Positions 1-27,829 of a stretch of 64,000 nucleotides of DNA are shown here, piece by piece (the stretch's first letter is position 1; every line of letters begins with the position of its first letter). The notes under the pieces are model-generated. The model ran no database searches and had not been told where the DNA came from. It saw nothing but the letters and a program-made list of their open reading frames with translations. Where the stretch lies: assembly GCA_036417435.1 (NCBI GenBank), contig CM070917.1, forward strand, positions 62,334,436 to 62,398,435, in the 5' to 3' direction. A program made the position numbers and the translations under genes. Source of the stretch: Inia geoffrensis (lineage: Eukaryota > Chordata > Mammalia > Artiodactyla > Iniidae).

Positions 1-439
1 AAACGAGGTACAACGGGGAGGAACAAATCCTTCCAGTCTTAATAGTAGAAATATATACGGACGCAAATATATAACATACAGGAAAGAAATGGATCACCCA
101 ACTAGATACTTCACTCTAATATTTTGTTACTTTAAACTGTTATACAAAAGGTAATACAAATACAGAAAAAGCACATTTTAAAATGTTACACACGTTTAAA
201 ATCCATTACTAAAATTCACGCGGATCTGAAAGATATAACAGGAGAAGCTTTAGCCAAGAGCAGTGTTCACTCCCTGTGGTGACTGCGTTGAGACCTTGCC
301 TTCCAGGGACTTGGAGACATTCTTTTTTTTCTCTCACCCACGTATAGAGTCTGCACAAACCCTTAATACCAGCAAGAAAGAGGAATGTACTCCACCTGGC
401 TCCAGTCTCCAGCCTTCAGAATGCCCTCCTTTCAGTTAC

Positions 440-730
440 TAACTGGTCTGTTTGCTGAGGTGTAACATCCATGCAGTAAGGTGTACAGATCTTAAGGTCA
501 TGGCTGGATGAGATACAGAACAGTTCCAGCGCCGCTGAAGGCTCTCTTATATCCCCTCCCCGTCAGTCACCACTGCCTCTGAGTAAATACTTCCTTTTCG
601 TTACCATAAAGCAGTAGTTCTGCCTGGTTTTGAACTTCATACAAATGGAATCATATTCTTTTATAGTCTGGCCTCTATCACTCATCATTGTGTCTGTGAG
701 TTCACCCATGTTCATTCTTCTGCCCTCAAC
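440..730 (-). repeat. Old L1-like LINE fragment
   Basis: The text 'tgaggtgtaacatccatgcagtaaggt', interrupted here only for brevity, and 'acaaatggaatcatattc' resembles the antisense 3' portion of ancient mammalian L1 elements. A similar segment occurs near 30.6-31.3 kb. It is highly diverged, so the family and exact edges are uncertain. Confidence 0.35.
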
Positions 731-1611
731 CTTTTTTTTTTTTTTTTTAAATGACAGGTCCTGCCCTTGTGCTCCACTCTCCGTCCCGTGGCTTGTTTTG
801 TTTCTCTTTACCTCTCCTTCCCCTCCTCCGTATCTCGAATGCTTTTCCAGATCCCTTCACATGCCACCAATGTCTTCTGAGGGCCTCACAGGTCCAGCAC
901 TAGACTCCAGAGTTTAACCGGAGAGATGCCCTCTCTGGTTTCCCACCACCATCATCTTACCAAGCATCTCCCTTGCCTTGCCTCATCTTCAACTGCTCCT
1001 CCATTCCCAAGACTCTACTTGTCCCCTGTCCTGCAACTCCAGCTTTGACCTCACTCCCCAGCTCCAGCTCCGTTCTCTCTCTGGCTATCTCCACCTAAGC
1101 ATTCCTCCTCAGGCCCCACAAAGTCAGCTCCTCGAAGGCAAAACCATATCCATCATCCAACCATCTTCCCAAGCCTGCTCCCTCGGTGACTTTCCTGGCT
1201 GAAAGCTCAGCACCCTTGTCACACACCAGCTCACATTCCACCCAAGCCAATTTTCTGTCCCCATAACCCTTTTGCATCTGCTATTTTCTCTCCATGCCAG
1301 TAGCCACTGCCCTAGTTCCAGGATGGGTCCTTACCTGCTCACGTGGGTCTGTCCATCAACCTGTGTCCACTTCCCTGCAGTCTTTTCTCATTCAATCACA
1401 GTCAGATTAATCTTCCCCTGACAGCCTCTGTAGGGGTAGAGTCTAAATGTCTTAGCTGTCACATTTAAGGCCTTTCAAGGCCTGGCTCCCACTCAAGGTG
1501 GCAGGTGTGTCTTCCACAGCTCCTCACCCCCTGGCTTCCAGCCAAACTGGAACCGTTTAATCATGGCTAAACTGTTAATTACGGCTAATATTCCCTGGGT
1601 ATAGGCTCAGT

Positions 1612-1785
1612 GCCAGTAACCACTACCACCCTACGAGGTGGGCACTAACAACATCATCCCTAGTTTATAGATAATGAAGCCAAGGTTCAGAGAGGCTGAG
1701 TAGTTTGCCCAAGGCTGCACAGCTGGGGGTGGTGGAAGTCAGGAGCTGATCCAGGGCAGCTGGCTTCACAGCCCATTCTCTCAAT
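1612..1785 (-). repeat. MIR-type SINE relic
   Basis: The order 'gaggtgggcactaacaaca', 'gttcagagaggctgag', 'ttgcccaaggctgcacagct' is the typical antisense MIR core, with its conserved 'cagagaggnnnagtaacttgcccaagg' theme. The copy is old and diverged. Confidence 0.6.
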
Positions 1786-2079
1786 ACTATGGTTTCCTGT
1801 CCCGGCCACAGGCAGGGCCCTTGGCCATCACTGGAGCCTCCAGGTGACAAGCTCTTACCCTGCTCCCTTGGCCAGCCCCTCCGTTTCTTCCATTCCATCT
1901 CAAGCACATCAAGCACATCTTCACTAACCATCCAGCTGGAACTAGCTCCTTCCCAAAATCTATTTAGACCTTTCTTGTGCTATTTACCATGTTTTAGGTC
2001 ATGCTACCCAAACAGGAATCCATTTTTCTTCTCAGCTTTTATCATTCTCTGATCAAATGGAAGTGCTCTGGAAGAAAGG

Positions 2080-2260
2080 ACTTTTGTTTTGTTCATTGCT
2101 GATTCCCCAGGACCTGGCCCACTAGCCGGTATTCAATATTTGTTGAATTAATGAACCAAAGAATGCTGCACTTCCTTGTATACGAGCCTCAGCTCCCTAC
2201 TGGGCTCTGAGTCCCTTGAGGACAGGGACCCTATCTTCCACATCTTTTGTATTTCATAAG
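2080..2260 (+). repeat. L2-like LINE 3' fragments
   Basis: The pattern 'gttcattgctgattcccca', 'cctggcccactag', 'tcaatatttgttgaatt' followed by 'ccttgaggacagggac' matches the 3' end of L2 elements. Boundaries are approximate. Confidence 0.45.
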
Positions 2261-2271
2261 AGTCATTTATC

Positions 2272-2527
2272 GGGACTTCCCTGGTGGCACGGTGGTTAAG
2301 ACTCTGCCTGCTAATGCAGGGGACATAGGTTCAAACCCTGGTCCGGGAAGATCCCACATGCCATGGAGCAACTAAACCCGCGTGCCACAACTACTGAGCC
2401 TGTCTGTGCCCTAGAGCCCACGCTCCGCAACAACAGAAGCCACTGCAGTGAGAAGCCCGTGCACTGCAACGAAGACCCAACGCAGCCAAAAATAAATAAA
2501 AAGAAAATTTTAAAGAAGAAAAAAAAT
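2272..2527 (+). repeat. CHR-type tRNA-derived SINE, internally shortened
   Basis: The copy starts 'gggacttccctggtggcac', has the tRNA-like B-box region 'ggttcaaaccctgg', and ends in 'agacccaacgcagcc' plus an A-rich tail. It lacks the second 'cacaactactgaagcc' block and the 'gcaactagagaaagcctg' block of full long-form copies such as the one at 43747, so it carries internal deletions. Confidence 0.85.
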
Positions 2528-2937
2528 CTAAATTCCTCAATTTGAACTCGAGACCCTGCACCTTGAACTTCTATCTCCCTCTCCAGACTCACCTCTCACA
2601 ACAGACCTGGACAAATCCCCCATTCAGATGGGTTCCTCATCATCTCCTCCACTCCAGCCTTTTCTCTGGTCTCCTTTATTCACACTGTTCCCTTCAACTG
2701 GCAGGTCCTCCCGGCTCTCTACTGATTAATATTCTAGCCCTGTCTCCAGGCCCAGTTCTGATGCCCACGCACCTGTCTCAGCCCTTCTGCCCTTGTGTTC
2801 CCAAAGGGCTCATCCCTCTGTGCTCCCCCAGGGCTGTACAGTCAGCCAATAATTATTAGGCAGATTTAAACTGAGAGAAAAGGGAGGAATTCTGTTCTGA
2901 AGCATTCTGAGAAGCGGAAGCCCACTGAGTTTAGAAC

Positions 2938-2943
2938 TTTATT
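2938..2943 (-). terminator. MRPL58: Probable MRPL58 poly(A) signal
   Basis: The minus strand reads AATAAA about 240 bases beyond the MRPL58 stop codon (3182). It is the first canonical hexamer found downstream, so the mRNA end is expected near 2910-2925. Inferred from sequence only. Confidence 0.6.
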
Positions 2944-3181
2944 GCAACTAATATATTAAATGGATAACAGAGGTTTGACAACATGGTAATTTCCTATAAA
3001 GACCTCTGCAACCACTGCCTACAACCCTCATTCCAGATGAACATTCCTGAGATGGTTCCAATGTTACAGACAAGCACTGACAACAAACAACACACGCGTC
3101 TCCTGGTGGTGTTAAAGCTCCCTCGGTGGCAGCTGCCTGGAGGCCCTAAAAGAGGGTCTTTGCCAGCTCGAGGGGATGATT

Positions 3182-10083
<6,902 letters not shown>

Positions 10084-12177
10084 GTTCGGGTCTCGGGGCC
10101 GCTTCCGGTGGGCGCTTTCTTCCGCGGTCCGTGGGCTCGCTCTTCCCTCGAGATTTTGGTTCCGCTAGACCTTTAGCGCCTCCCATGGGGAGGAAGTGAG
10201 CAGAGCTCCCGGCGTTGCTGTCGCGCGGAGCTTATTAGAGGCTTCTGGTCGGCCGCCTTTAGGAGGCCTGGTTGGTGCTTTGAGGGCATCTGCTGCGATG
10301 GGGAAGACGTTGGCCAGACAGCGAGCTCTCAAGGGAGCCTCCTGGTGAAAAGAACCCCCGGATGCCGTGTCCCCCAGAAACACCACTTTTCTCCTTTTCG
10401 GTCTGTGCCTTCCTGGAACTATGTTCCCGCAAATCTCACAGCAACGAGGCATTCCCAGGTTCATCTCCATCCCCTTTACTCTTTGCCACTTTTTTTTTTT
10501 CCCTTTCACATCGCTCAATCATATTTTTGTGTCTGTTGCCTGTCTCCCAGCCGGAATGTAATCACCTCCAGGAGGGCACTGGCTCATTGCTGGATCCCCA
10601 GTACCCAGAACATGGCGCGTCATGGGTACTCAATAAATATTGTTAAAAGGGATTCTTTGGGAGGGTGTTTTTGAAAGTTGAGTTCCGCCAGAGCTGAGTT
10701 TTAGTAACTTCAGGCTCATTCACAAGGCAGCCTAAAAGCAAATCCCTGCTGAGCACCTGTGTGAAGGCTCTGTAGGACAAATACCAGGATGGAGGAGAGG
10801 CGGACAGGTAGAGAAAAATACTTTAGAAAGTGGACACTCGCCCCAGCCCACCTGCTTTGTGGAGCTTGATGGCAGTTTCTCCAAGCCAGGAGATAAGGGG
10901 AGGATGGGGAAGTAGGTAGAGATTCAGACAGCCACAGACAGCCTAAGCAGAGCCCTTTTTACAGGATTGTTAAAAAATGAACTTGAAAACTGAGAAATTC
11001 TAACTCTGAGAAAGGTTTAAAATAGAGCAAGCAGTGTTTGGAAACATGTAAATGTTAGCTAAGTTGCTTTGTCGAGAGGCAGTGTGGTAAATGAAAACAG
11101 CTCAATAAATGTTAGTGATTATTAGTAATACTAGTGCTTATTTCTTAATGGCGGGTTCTATTTTTAGGAAAAGCACAATTACCTAGAAAAACATGCACCT
11201 GGGAATGCGGCTGTTTGAAATAGGAGATCGTCATCAAGTCAGGGCTTTACCATTTTAGCCTCATTGATAAAGGCAACTTCTTTAGGAGGGAAAACAATAC
11301 TTCCCAAGCACTGGCTTTGCAAACCCAGACTAGGAAGGGAATGGCAATTGACATACGCTTTTGGGGCTCTAGGCTTTAAGGGGAGTCTCCTGGGACCCTC
11401 CCTGTCTGACTTAATCCCATGACCTCAGAGGGAACAGAGGCGTCTCCATGGTTACTGGAAAAAGCTGCTCAGGGGAGCAAAGCCAGGGACTTGCCCAGGT
11501 TGACGGCTCAGGGATTACGAATAAAACCACCATCCCATGGCATCACTGCTCTGAGGCTGGGCTCCAGCTCTGCGCCTGACCCAGAGTGATAGGAAAAGGA
11601 AGCTGTAGGTTTCCATGGCCCCAAATAAACAGCCTGCTCAGGCCATCTGGTGGCCTGGATTCTGGGAGAGGAGGGGGTAGAGCAGAGAACGGAACAAGCT
11701 ACCCTGTGGTGGATAGAGGAGCAGCTGGCAAGCTCCTTTCACCTGCTGCTGCCAAGAACCATCCAGAATAGAGGACCTTCTGGGAGAAACAGTCCTGAGA
11801 AGTGCCACCTGTTCCCTTAAAAAGGTGGCACTGAAGGCTGAGGCCAGCATTCTTCCCTTCTCTGGTTCTCCATAGGTTGAATGGGTGCTTCAGGAAGGGG
11901 ACATGCATGGGGGCGAGAAGAGGGGAAGAAAAGATAAAGGATCATCAAGCCATTTCTGGTAGCTGAGGAGCTTGCAGACACCAGGCCTTCTCTATAGCTG
12001 TGAGTTGGGGTACCACCCCCATGTAGAGGGGGTCCACAGGACTTTCCTTTCTTCTTTTCTGGAGTGCCCTAGGTCAGACTGGCTCTTAAAACTCAACATT
12101 ACGTGGAGGTAGGGAACATGCAGTATCACACAGTGGGATTGATCAGGTCTGGGTTCGACTATTTCTATGTGATTTTT

Positions 12178-12388
12178 TTTTTTTTTTTTTTTGGTGGTAT
12201 GCGGGCCTCTCACTGTTGTGGCCTCTCCCGTTGCGGAGCACAGGTTCCGGACGCGCAGGCTCGGCGGCCACGGCTCACGGGCCCAGCCACTCCGCGGCAT
12301 GTGGCATCTTCCCGAACCAGGGCACGAACCCATGTCCCCTGCATCGGCAGGTGGACTCTCAACCACTGCGCCACCAGGGAAGCCCCTG
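12178..12388 (-). repeat. CHR-type SINE, short form
   Basis: It is flanked by imperfect target duplications 'tatgtgattttt' (12166-12177) and 'tacgtgattttt' (12389-12400). It begins with a T tract and reads, on the minus strand, a complete short CHR element ending 'gcataccaccaaaaa'. It split an older MIR-like repeat that resumes at 12401. Confidence 0.92.
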
Positions 12389-12400
12389 TACGTGATTTTT

Positions 12401-12495
12401 GAATTACTAACTTAACCTCTAAGCCTCAGCATCCCCATCAGTAAAACAGAGATTTTACCACTGCCTCATGAGGTTGCCGAAGGTCAGGGTGATTT
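12401..12495 (+). repeat. MIR-type relic split by a SINE
   Basis: 'taacctctaagcctcagcat', 'catcagtaaaacagagattt' and 'cctcatgaggttg' follow the MIR sense order. The other part is upstream of the SINE at 12178-12388. Confidence 0.5.
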
Positions 12496-12508
12496 AAAAG
12501 GCAAAGGA

Positions 12509-12632
12509 AGGCTTCCTTGGTGGCGCAGTGGTTAAGAATCCGCCTGTCAATGCAGGGGACACGGGTTCGAGCCCTGGTCCGGGAAGACCCCCCCACATGC
12601 CGCAGAGCAACAAAGCTGGTGAACCACAAAGC
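12509..12632 (+). repeat. Truncated CHR-type SINE
   Basis: Only the tRNA-like head is present: 'ggcttccttggtggcgcagt', 'gggttcgagccctggtccgg', then 'gccgcagagcaacaaagctgg'-like sequence. It then runs into unique DNA. It forms an inverted pair with the copy at 12178-12388. Confidence 0.85.
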
Positions 12633-12905
12633 AGGTGTGGGTGGGGAGGAGGGATTTCAAAATCAGTACAGCAAGGAGGGTCCAGCGGTACCCTGCAAGG
12701 CAACGGGACTGGCCTAGCTGGTACTCAACAAATATGGAAACTTCCGAGCCTGCCATTTATAGCTGTTTGGCTGCCAATCACGGGGGTGGTGAAGCTCAGG
12801 CTGTGCCCCTCCCCCCCAGGTAGCTGTGTGATGGGAGGTGGGTGTATGAGATGCACGGAGACAGGACCATGGCTCCATTTCTGGCTTTAGATTACTGGTG
12901 CGTTT

Positions 12906-12911
12906 TTTATT
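12906..12911 (-). terminator. CDR2L: Probable CDR2L poly(A) signal
   Basis: The minus strand reads AATAAA about 1.6 kb beyond the CDR2L stop. This gives a 3' UTR of about 1.65 kb (12.89-14.54 kb). No closer canonical hexamer was relied on: an A-rich stretch at 14130-14190 lies on the opposite strand. Confidence 0.5.
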
Positions 12912-14542
12912 AAAGAAGAGAATAAAGCATTTGTAAATATATTTCTCTCATGTATACTTAAAAGGTGACGCTGGTCAGCAGCTACAGAACCGGGGAGCAA
13001 ACAGGCAGGAGCCCTTCCCCCCACCCGTCCCATCCCACCGCACGCCCTCCACCCTAGATGCCGGAGACACACAGCTGGCTGGGAGCTGCCCCGCTCCAAC
13101 GGACCAAAGGTTCCAAGATGTGTGAATGGAAGGACCAGCTGACAACTCTCATCACAGTGCCGCCTGGAAAGCAGGGTGGCGCCTCCAGGCTTGTTAAGAA
13201 AACCCCTTTACCCCTTAGAAACAAATAAGGCATGAAGGTTCCCAACTGGGCTCCCAGCACAGAGGCCGGGGCTACCGACTTCCACTGCATTGTATGGCTC
13301 CTCTGATTTCTAGGGTCTCAGGAAGAAGGAACTGGGAGCCCTGAAGAATTTCTCAGGGCAAACTGGGGACCTGGGCATCTCTTAGCTGAAGCTCTTAGCT
13401 GAAGTGGACCTTCTAAAGCCTTAACAAAAGATTAAACCCCTGACCCAGCTGCGTCCTCAAAAGCAGGCATTGTATGGGAAGGAGGAGACATGTTCCCCAT
13501 CTGGTCCCATTTCAATACTGCCCAGTGTGGGGTGAGACTCTTGGGCAGGCCCCAGTAGAGGGGGGGCAGGGGAGGATGCTGGGACCATGGGCTGGTGGCA
13601 CACATCCAGGACATTCTGGGGGTGGCAGCCATGACCTGCGGCGGGGTGGGCCTGGGGGGAGCATGGGGGTGAATGAGACACATCATGGTCCCTGAGATGG
13701 GGACAGGCAGAGGCCAAGCTTGGTGAGTCAGAAGAGGCATGCAGAGATAGGGGGCTCCCACTGCCCAGACCCCTGGAAGGCTTGATACCCAGAAGGCATT
13801 TCCAGGGCTGGAACCCGGGGAGGCTGGCTCTGAGTTGATTGGCTACAGATCTGCAGTGGGCTGAGGATCTCCAGGGAGAAGCCCGCCCTCACCAGGGCTG
13901 GAGTCGGGCCACTCGGGTGGCTCAGGCTTTCTGCTCTGCATGGCAGGGGCCGTCTCTGACCTGGTCAGGACCCTCGAGGTGGGACAGCTGGTGCTAAGGG
14001 AATGACAGTGTGTCACAGCTGGAGAAGCAGTGGGTGGTCCAGGAGACCCCTGGAACCTGCAACAGCTGGCTCTGGGGTCCCCCTTCAAGTGTTTCCAGTT
14101 GTGGTGAGGGGTCAGGGAGACCCTGCCTTGCAAAAAAAAAATCTCTCAAAAAAATAAAAATAATAAAGAGAACTTTGAAAAAAAAAAAAAAGCCAACTGG
14201 TCCAGAATGGCTTTCAGAAGCCTGGCCACAAATCTGAGAGCAAGGCCCAGGGTCAGGGAGTGGGGCTGGGAGAGCGGGGAGTGGGGACATTTGGCTTGCA
14301 GACTCTCGGCTGCGCCTCTGGGCTGGCGCGGGGTGGTGGAGGGTCCTGGGAGGCAAGAGGTGTTGACAGCCTCCCCCGTCAGCAGGGAACGGGTGTCCCC
14401 CGCATGCTCCCTGGGTCAGAGAGCAGCCTCCCTCTGGGGTGTATTGCTGCTAAAGGGCTCCCTCTCTCACCAGAGGCTGCACAGCCCACGTAAGAGGGAC
14501 CCCATGGCCTGATCCTGGGGTAGGCCGCTGGCCGGGGAGCCT

Positions 14543-23877
<9,335 letters not shown>

Positions 23878-24934
23878 GGCCCCGCAGGCGGCGGGCTGCA
23901 ATTGGGCGCTGCGGCGGCGCGGCTCAGGGCCGGGGCGCGGGGCCCGGGACAATGCGGCGGAGGCGGGCCGAGCCTCCCGCGTCGCGGACTCGGGCTGCAG
24001 TGCCCCCGCCCGCGCCGCGCCCCCTCGCCATCGGCCGCCGGCCTGGCGCCCACAGGGGGCTGGCTCGCTGCCGCGGTCTGGCCCGGCTGGGGTCCTGCAG
24101 AGCCCGGGGCACCGGGCGGCGGCTGCACAAAGGGTGGAGGGGCGGGGACAGCGGGCGGGACGGCGGCAAGGAGGGCCCAAGCCCGGCCGGCAGGTCTGGG
24201 GCGCTAGGAGCGAGCGGGTGCCACGGCGGGCGGCCCCTGCCCGACTCCGGCCAGCTATGCCCCCCGCCCGCCCGGCGACACCAGGAGCCGCCGCTGCATC
24301 TTGGCAGTGTCCGCCCCGCGCTTCCCAAGCCGCCAGCTCCGCGGGGTGGGGCCAGCCGCCGATGGCCAATCAGGAGACGTATGCAAAACTGGAGGCGGGG
24401 CCGAGGGCGGTATCTCCGCAGCGTTGAGGTTCGGCTGCTGCTGAACCAACCCCACCTTCCCTTCACAGCCGACTCCAGTTTACATCTCAATGCCTAAAAT
24501 CGTTTTATTTTGCTTTACCTATTATTGTCTCTCTCTCCCCCGTAGATCTCCTGAAAGCAAGGATCTTGTCGCTCTTGTTCACAGCTGGCTCTTCAGTGCC
24601 TAGAGCAGGCTGACCTACTGCTACCTTCCACGGACACTCTTTGAATGAATGAAAATTAATCAAAAATTACCTTTAAGAAATTGTGTTTAAATGCCTGTGG
24701 CCTGAAACCTCACTCCAGGAGTGGTGAACTTTGACTGTTACCTGCATTCTGGGCCTTTGCCTTTGAGGTCCTGTTTCCCTCTCCCTGGGATTCATATCCT
24801 ATACCCAACTATACCCATTAAACTATATAAGTGTCACTTATCCGAGCATCCTTTCCTGAAAGGAGTTTTCAGACTCAAGTATACATGTAACTCACTTTTA
24901 TTAGGCCCCACCATGTGCTGGTACTGTCGAAGCG

Positions 24935-25095
24935 CCCTGAGTATAACCAACTCTGAATATATGTGGCAAATACATCAAACAAAGGACTTGTATCCAGAAT
25001 ATAGAAAGAACACCTGCGAATCCACAAGAAAAACAGCCCAGTAGAAAAGTGGGTAAAAGACTTGACCAAGCACTTGACAAATGACCAAAGTGACC
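24935..25095 (+). repeat. L1 ORF2 3' fragment
   Basis: 'aaaggacttgtatccagaat', 'aaaagtgggtaaaagacttg' and 'caagcacttgacaaatgac' match the conserved end of L1 ORF2 in old mammalian L1s. The continuation appears at about 25625-25815, so another element was inserted between the two halves. The frame is broken and non-functional. Confidence 0.6.
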
Positions 25096-25129
25096 CAATC
25101 AACATGTGACAAGTTGTTGAACTTCTTGA

Positions 25130-25618
25130 GAAAGAGCCACGGTTGCTTCTGTAACAAATTACCCCAAAGTTAGTGGCTTGAAACAACACACACTTATCAT
25201 CTTACAGTTTTGTAAGTTAGAAGATTGACATGGCTCTTGAAGACTGAAATCTAGTTGTTTGCAAGGCTTTGTTCCCTTCTGGAGGCTCCAGGGAAGGAGT
25301 CTCTTTCCTTGCCTCTTCCAACTTTTAGAGAGGCTGCCCACGTTGCATGGCTCATGACTCCCTTTTCCCATCTTGAATGGCATCAACAGCAGGTGACCCT
25401 TCTCACACTGGATCACTCTGACTTGTCCTGCCGCCTTCTTCCACTTTTAAAGACCCTGTGATTACATTGGGCCCACCTGGATAATCCAGCATAATTTTCC
25501 CATCTCAAGATCCTTAATTTAACCACATCTGCAAAATTCCTTTTGCCATGCGAAGTAACATATTCAAAGATTCTGGGGATTAGGTTATGGATATCTTTGG
25601 GGGTCAGGATTCCATTTA
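25130..25618 (+). repeat. Ancient interspersed repeat inserted in an L1
   Basis: 'ttctgtaacaaattacccca', 'agtggcttgaaacaacacac' and 'tgtgattacattgggcccac' belong to a repeat seen throughout mammalian genomes. I do not assert its family name. It separates the two parts of the L1 fragment. Confidence 0.5.
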
Positions 25619-25859
25619 CATAAAGTTCAAAATTGGCAGAACAAATCTAATCAGGATAGTATTTGGCCTTGGGGAGACGTGGGGGAACTCTGAGGGGCCA
25701 GGAGTGTTTTATATCCTGATCTGGGTGTTGGTTACACACAGGTGTGTTCATTTGTGAAAATCATTGACATGTATACTTACGTGCACTTCTCTGAATGTTA
25801 TACTTTAATAGAATAGCTTACTCAAGAAGGAAAAAAACACCCTATGGCTAAGACACAGG

Positions 25860-26460
25860 TAGTTTCTGCTCTCGCGTAGCTTACATTCTAGTGGGGATAA
25901 ATAAATGATTACAACCTGCAATGTGCTGTGAAGGAAATTAACAGGCTTCCGTGAGAGAGTCTGGGGGAAGGTTCAGGAAAGACTTCCCTTAGAAGGTGAC
26001 ATCTAAGCTGATACCTAAAGGATAAGATGGTGCCAGCCATGCCAAGCTCTGGGGGGGAGAGTGTTCCAGGCAGAGGAGACAGCAAGATCAAAGGCCCTAA
26101 GAGCTCGGCATATATTAGAAACCGATGGAAGCCCAGCATAGCCGGAGTGGAGAGGATAGAAGACAGATGAACTGGAGTTAGGGCCGTGGGAAGGAGTTGG
26201 GATTTTTTTTTCTGTTGTTCCCAAGTAGACAGAGAGAACCAATAAAAGGCTTTTCGTTCTCAGTTGTGAAATATCACTAGCAATTTTGGAGCATGGATTG
26301 GAGGGGAGCAAGAAGACCAGTTTGGAGGCTTTTGCAATCATCTAGAAGGGAGGTAACAGAGGGATGGGCAAGGCTGGTGGTAGCAGAAATGGAGCGAGAT
26401 GAGAAATATTTGAGGTGTAGAACTAAGATGTGCAGATGAGTTGACTGAAGAACCAGACAG
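25860..26460 (+). repeat. Old interspersed repeat, copy A
   Basis: 'gtagcttacattctagtggg', 'gttccaggcagaggagacag', 'gatcaaaggccctaagagct' and 'accagtttggaggcttttgc' form an ordered series that also appears, diverged, at 29270-30060. The family name is not asserted. Confidence 0.45.
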
Positions 26461-27316
26461 TGATGCCTTAGACGTTGTCTGGCTTCAGTAACTGGCTGAC
26501 AGTGATGCCCTTTATTGAGATGGGGACAAAATGAATCTAAGGGCCACACAGGTTGGGTGGCTGTTCCGCAGGGATCTGGTCACATTCCAAAACCACCAAA
26601 TCCCTTCCCATTCGTTCATTTCTTCATTCTGCAGCTGTGTGGAAATGTACCCACAGGAGCCAGGGAGTTTAAGGAGTCCCCAGAGGAGAGAAGAGGCAAA
26701 GGGCTGAGGGCCACGTCCTGTGCAAGTGAGGATGATAGCAATGAAAGGCAACCCTTCAACCTGAAAAGTCACCACCAACCCCTACAGCTAAGGATGGTTT
26801 CAGCGATGACTTAGAAGACCCCCATGTTTGAAAACATTCAGCTCCTGGGTCATCTCTCAGCTTTGGGCCTTTAACCACGCTGACCACACCCTCAGCATGA
26901 CCCAAATACCCTCCCCTTCTGTGGACACCCTCTCCCTGCCCCAACCACAGAAGCATTGCCTGGCAGGGATAAATAAATGTCACAAAGGCTGAATTCTTAT
27001 TGCTGCCTGAGCACAGGGTGGAGTGATTCAGGCTGGAGTCCCTGGATCTCATGAGGCTGGTGTGGGGTGGGGGTGAGCTGAAACTGGGCAACCAACTCTG
27101 CCAGGTTGGTGGAGCCTCCCTGTCCCGTCTGCAGGGGACAGAGGGTAGAGGTTGGGGTGGCTGAGGGGTGTGGTGTCTGCTGTCTGCCAGGCCTGTGATG
27201 GGCCCTTTGGCTGGGTTGGTTCATCAGTGGTGCCCAGTGGGACCCCTCCCAGTGCCTTCAGCGCAGACTTGGTGTTTTCTAAACTACGCCATGAGGAGGA
27301 CAATCGGATCTACCTT

Positions 27317-27518
27317 TTGTTTTTGCGGTACGCGGCGGGCCTCTCGCTGTCGTGGCCTCTCCCGCTGCGGAGCACAGGCTCCGGACGCGCAGGCTCAGCG
27401 GCCATGGCTCACGGGCCCAGCTGCTCCGCGGCATGTGGGATCTTCCCGGACTGGGGCACGAACCCGCGTCCCCTGCGTTGGCAGGCGGACTCTCAACCAC
27501 TGCGCCACCAGGGAAGCC
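27317..27518 (-). repeat. CHR-type SINE, short form
   Basis: Complete short element on the minus strand, with only a short T-rich start and preserved 'gcgcagtggttgagagtccg'. It is flanked by the direct repeat 'tctacct' on both sides. Low divergence suggests a relatively young copy. Confidence 0.9.
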
Positions 27519-27829
27519 CCAGGTCTACCTCTGAAGAAGGAAATTCCTCAGCTTCCCTGAGCTACCAGCCAACACGCCCTGGGGTCCATTTCTGGCCTCT
27601 CCTCTAAGCAGGGCAGAGTCAAGCCCAGGGGTGGGAAGTATAAACTACTCGACCTTGGTAACCCCCAGCGCCTGGTACCTCATCTGCGTGTCAAGCAGAC
27701 CTATTTCGTGGTGTTCCCTGTCAGGGGCAGCAAGACTCGATGCTGATGGTCAGAGCCTCGGTGGATTCGATGTCCCCTCAGCCTTGGGCACTATGATTCC
27801 CCTGGGGTCAGTTTCACACTCGGGCGACC

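Larger units (their letters stand above)
1..2930. other. 3' flank of MRPL58, no gene recognised
   Basis: This stretch lies beyond the MRPL58 poly(A) signal. Bases 1-430 are AT-rich and I recognise neither a gene nor a repeat family there. The rest is mostly old interspersed repeats: an L1-like block near 440-730, a T tract near 730-748, a MIR-like segment at 1612-1785, L2-like sequence near 2080-2260 and a SINE at 2272-2527. The open frames here are short and have no recognisable protein similarity. Confidence 0.6.
10084..12900. other. Intergenic MRPL58-CDR2L, no gene recognised
   Basis: This interval lies between the MRPL58 start and the CDR2L poly(A) signal. It holds an L2-like fragment (about 10490-10650), non-repetitive sequence at 10.7-12.1 kb with no coding similarity, and two inverted SINEs at 12178-12388 and 12509-12632 inserted in an old MIR-like copy. 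A perfect MEF2-type CTATTTTTAG at 11158-11167 is the only strong single motif, and alone it is not evidence of function. Confidence 0.6.

Noticed and set aside
1..430. Possible 3' UTR or retrocopy
   Set aside because: The AT-rich sequence resembles a 3' UTR in style, but there is no coding part, no poly(A) tract with target duplications, and no gene I can match.
2311..2592. Minus-strand ORF resembling others at 4841, 12438, 18588, 31361, 38480 and 59260
   Set aside because: The repeated peptide similarity (for example 'GLLLLRSTGSR'-like) comes only from translating SINE copies; they are not a gene family.
11158..11167. Perfect MEF2 consensus CTATTTTTAG
   Set aside because: A single 10-base match is expected by chance in this much sequence, and no companion muscle motifs were noticed beside it.
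13381..13405. Tandem 'cttagctgaag' pair in the CDR2L 3' UTR
   Set aside because: A short slippage duplication with no sign of function.
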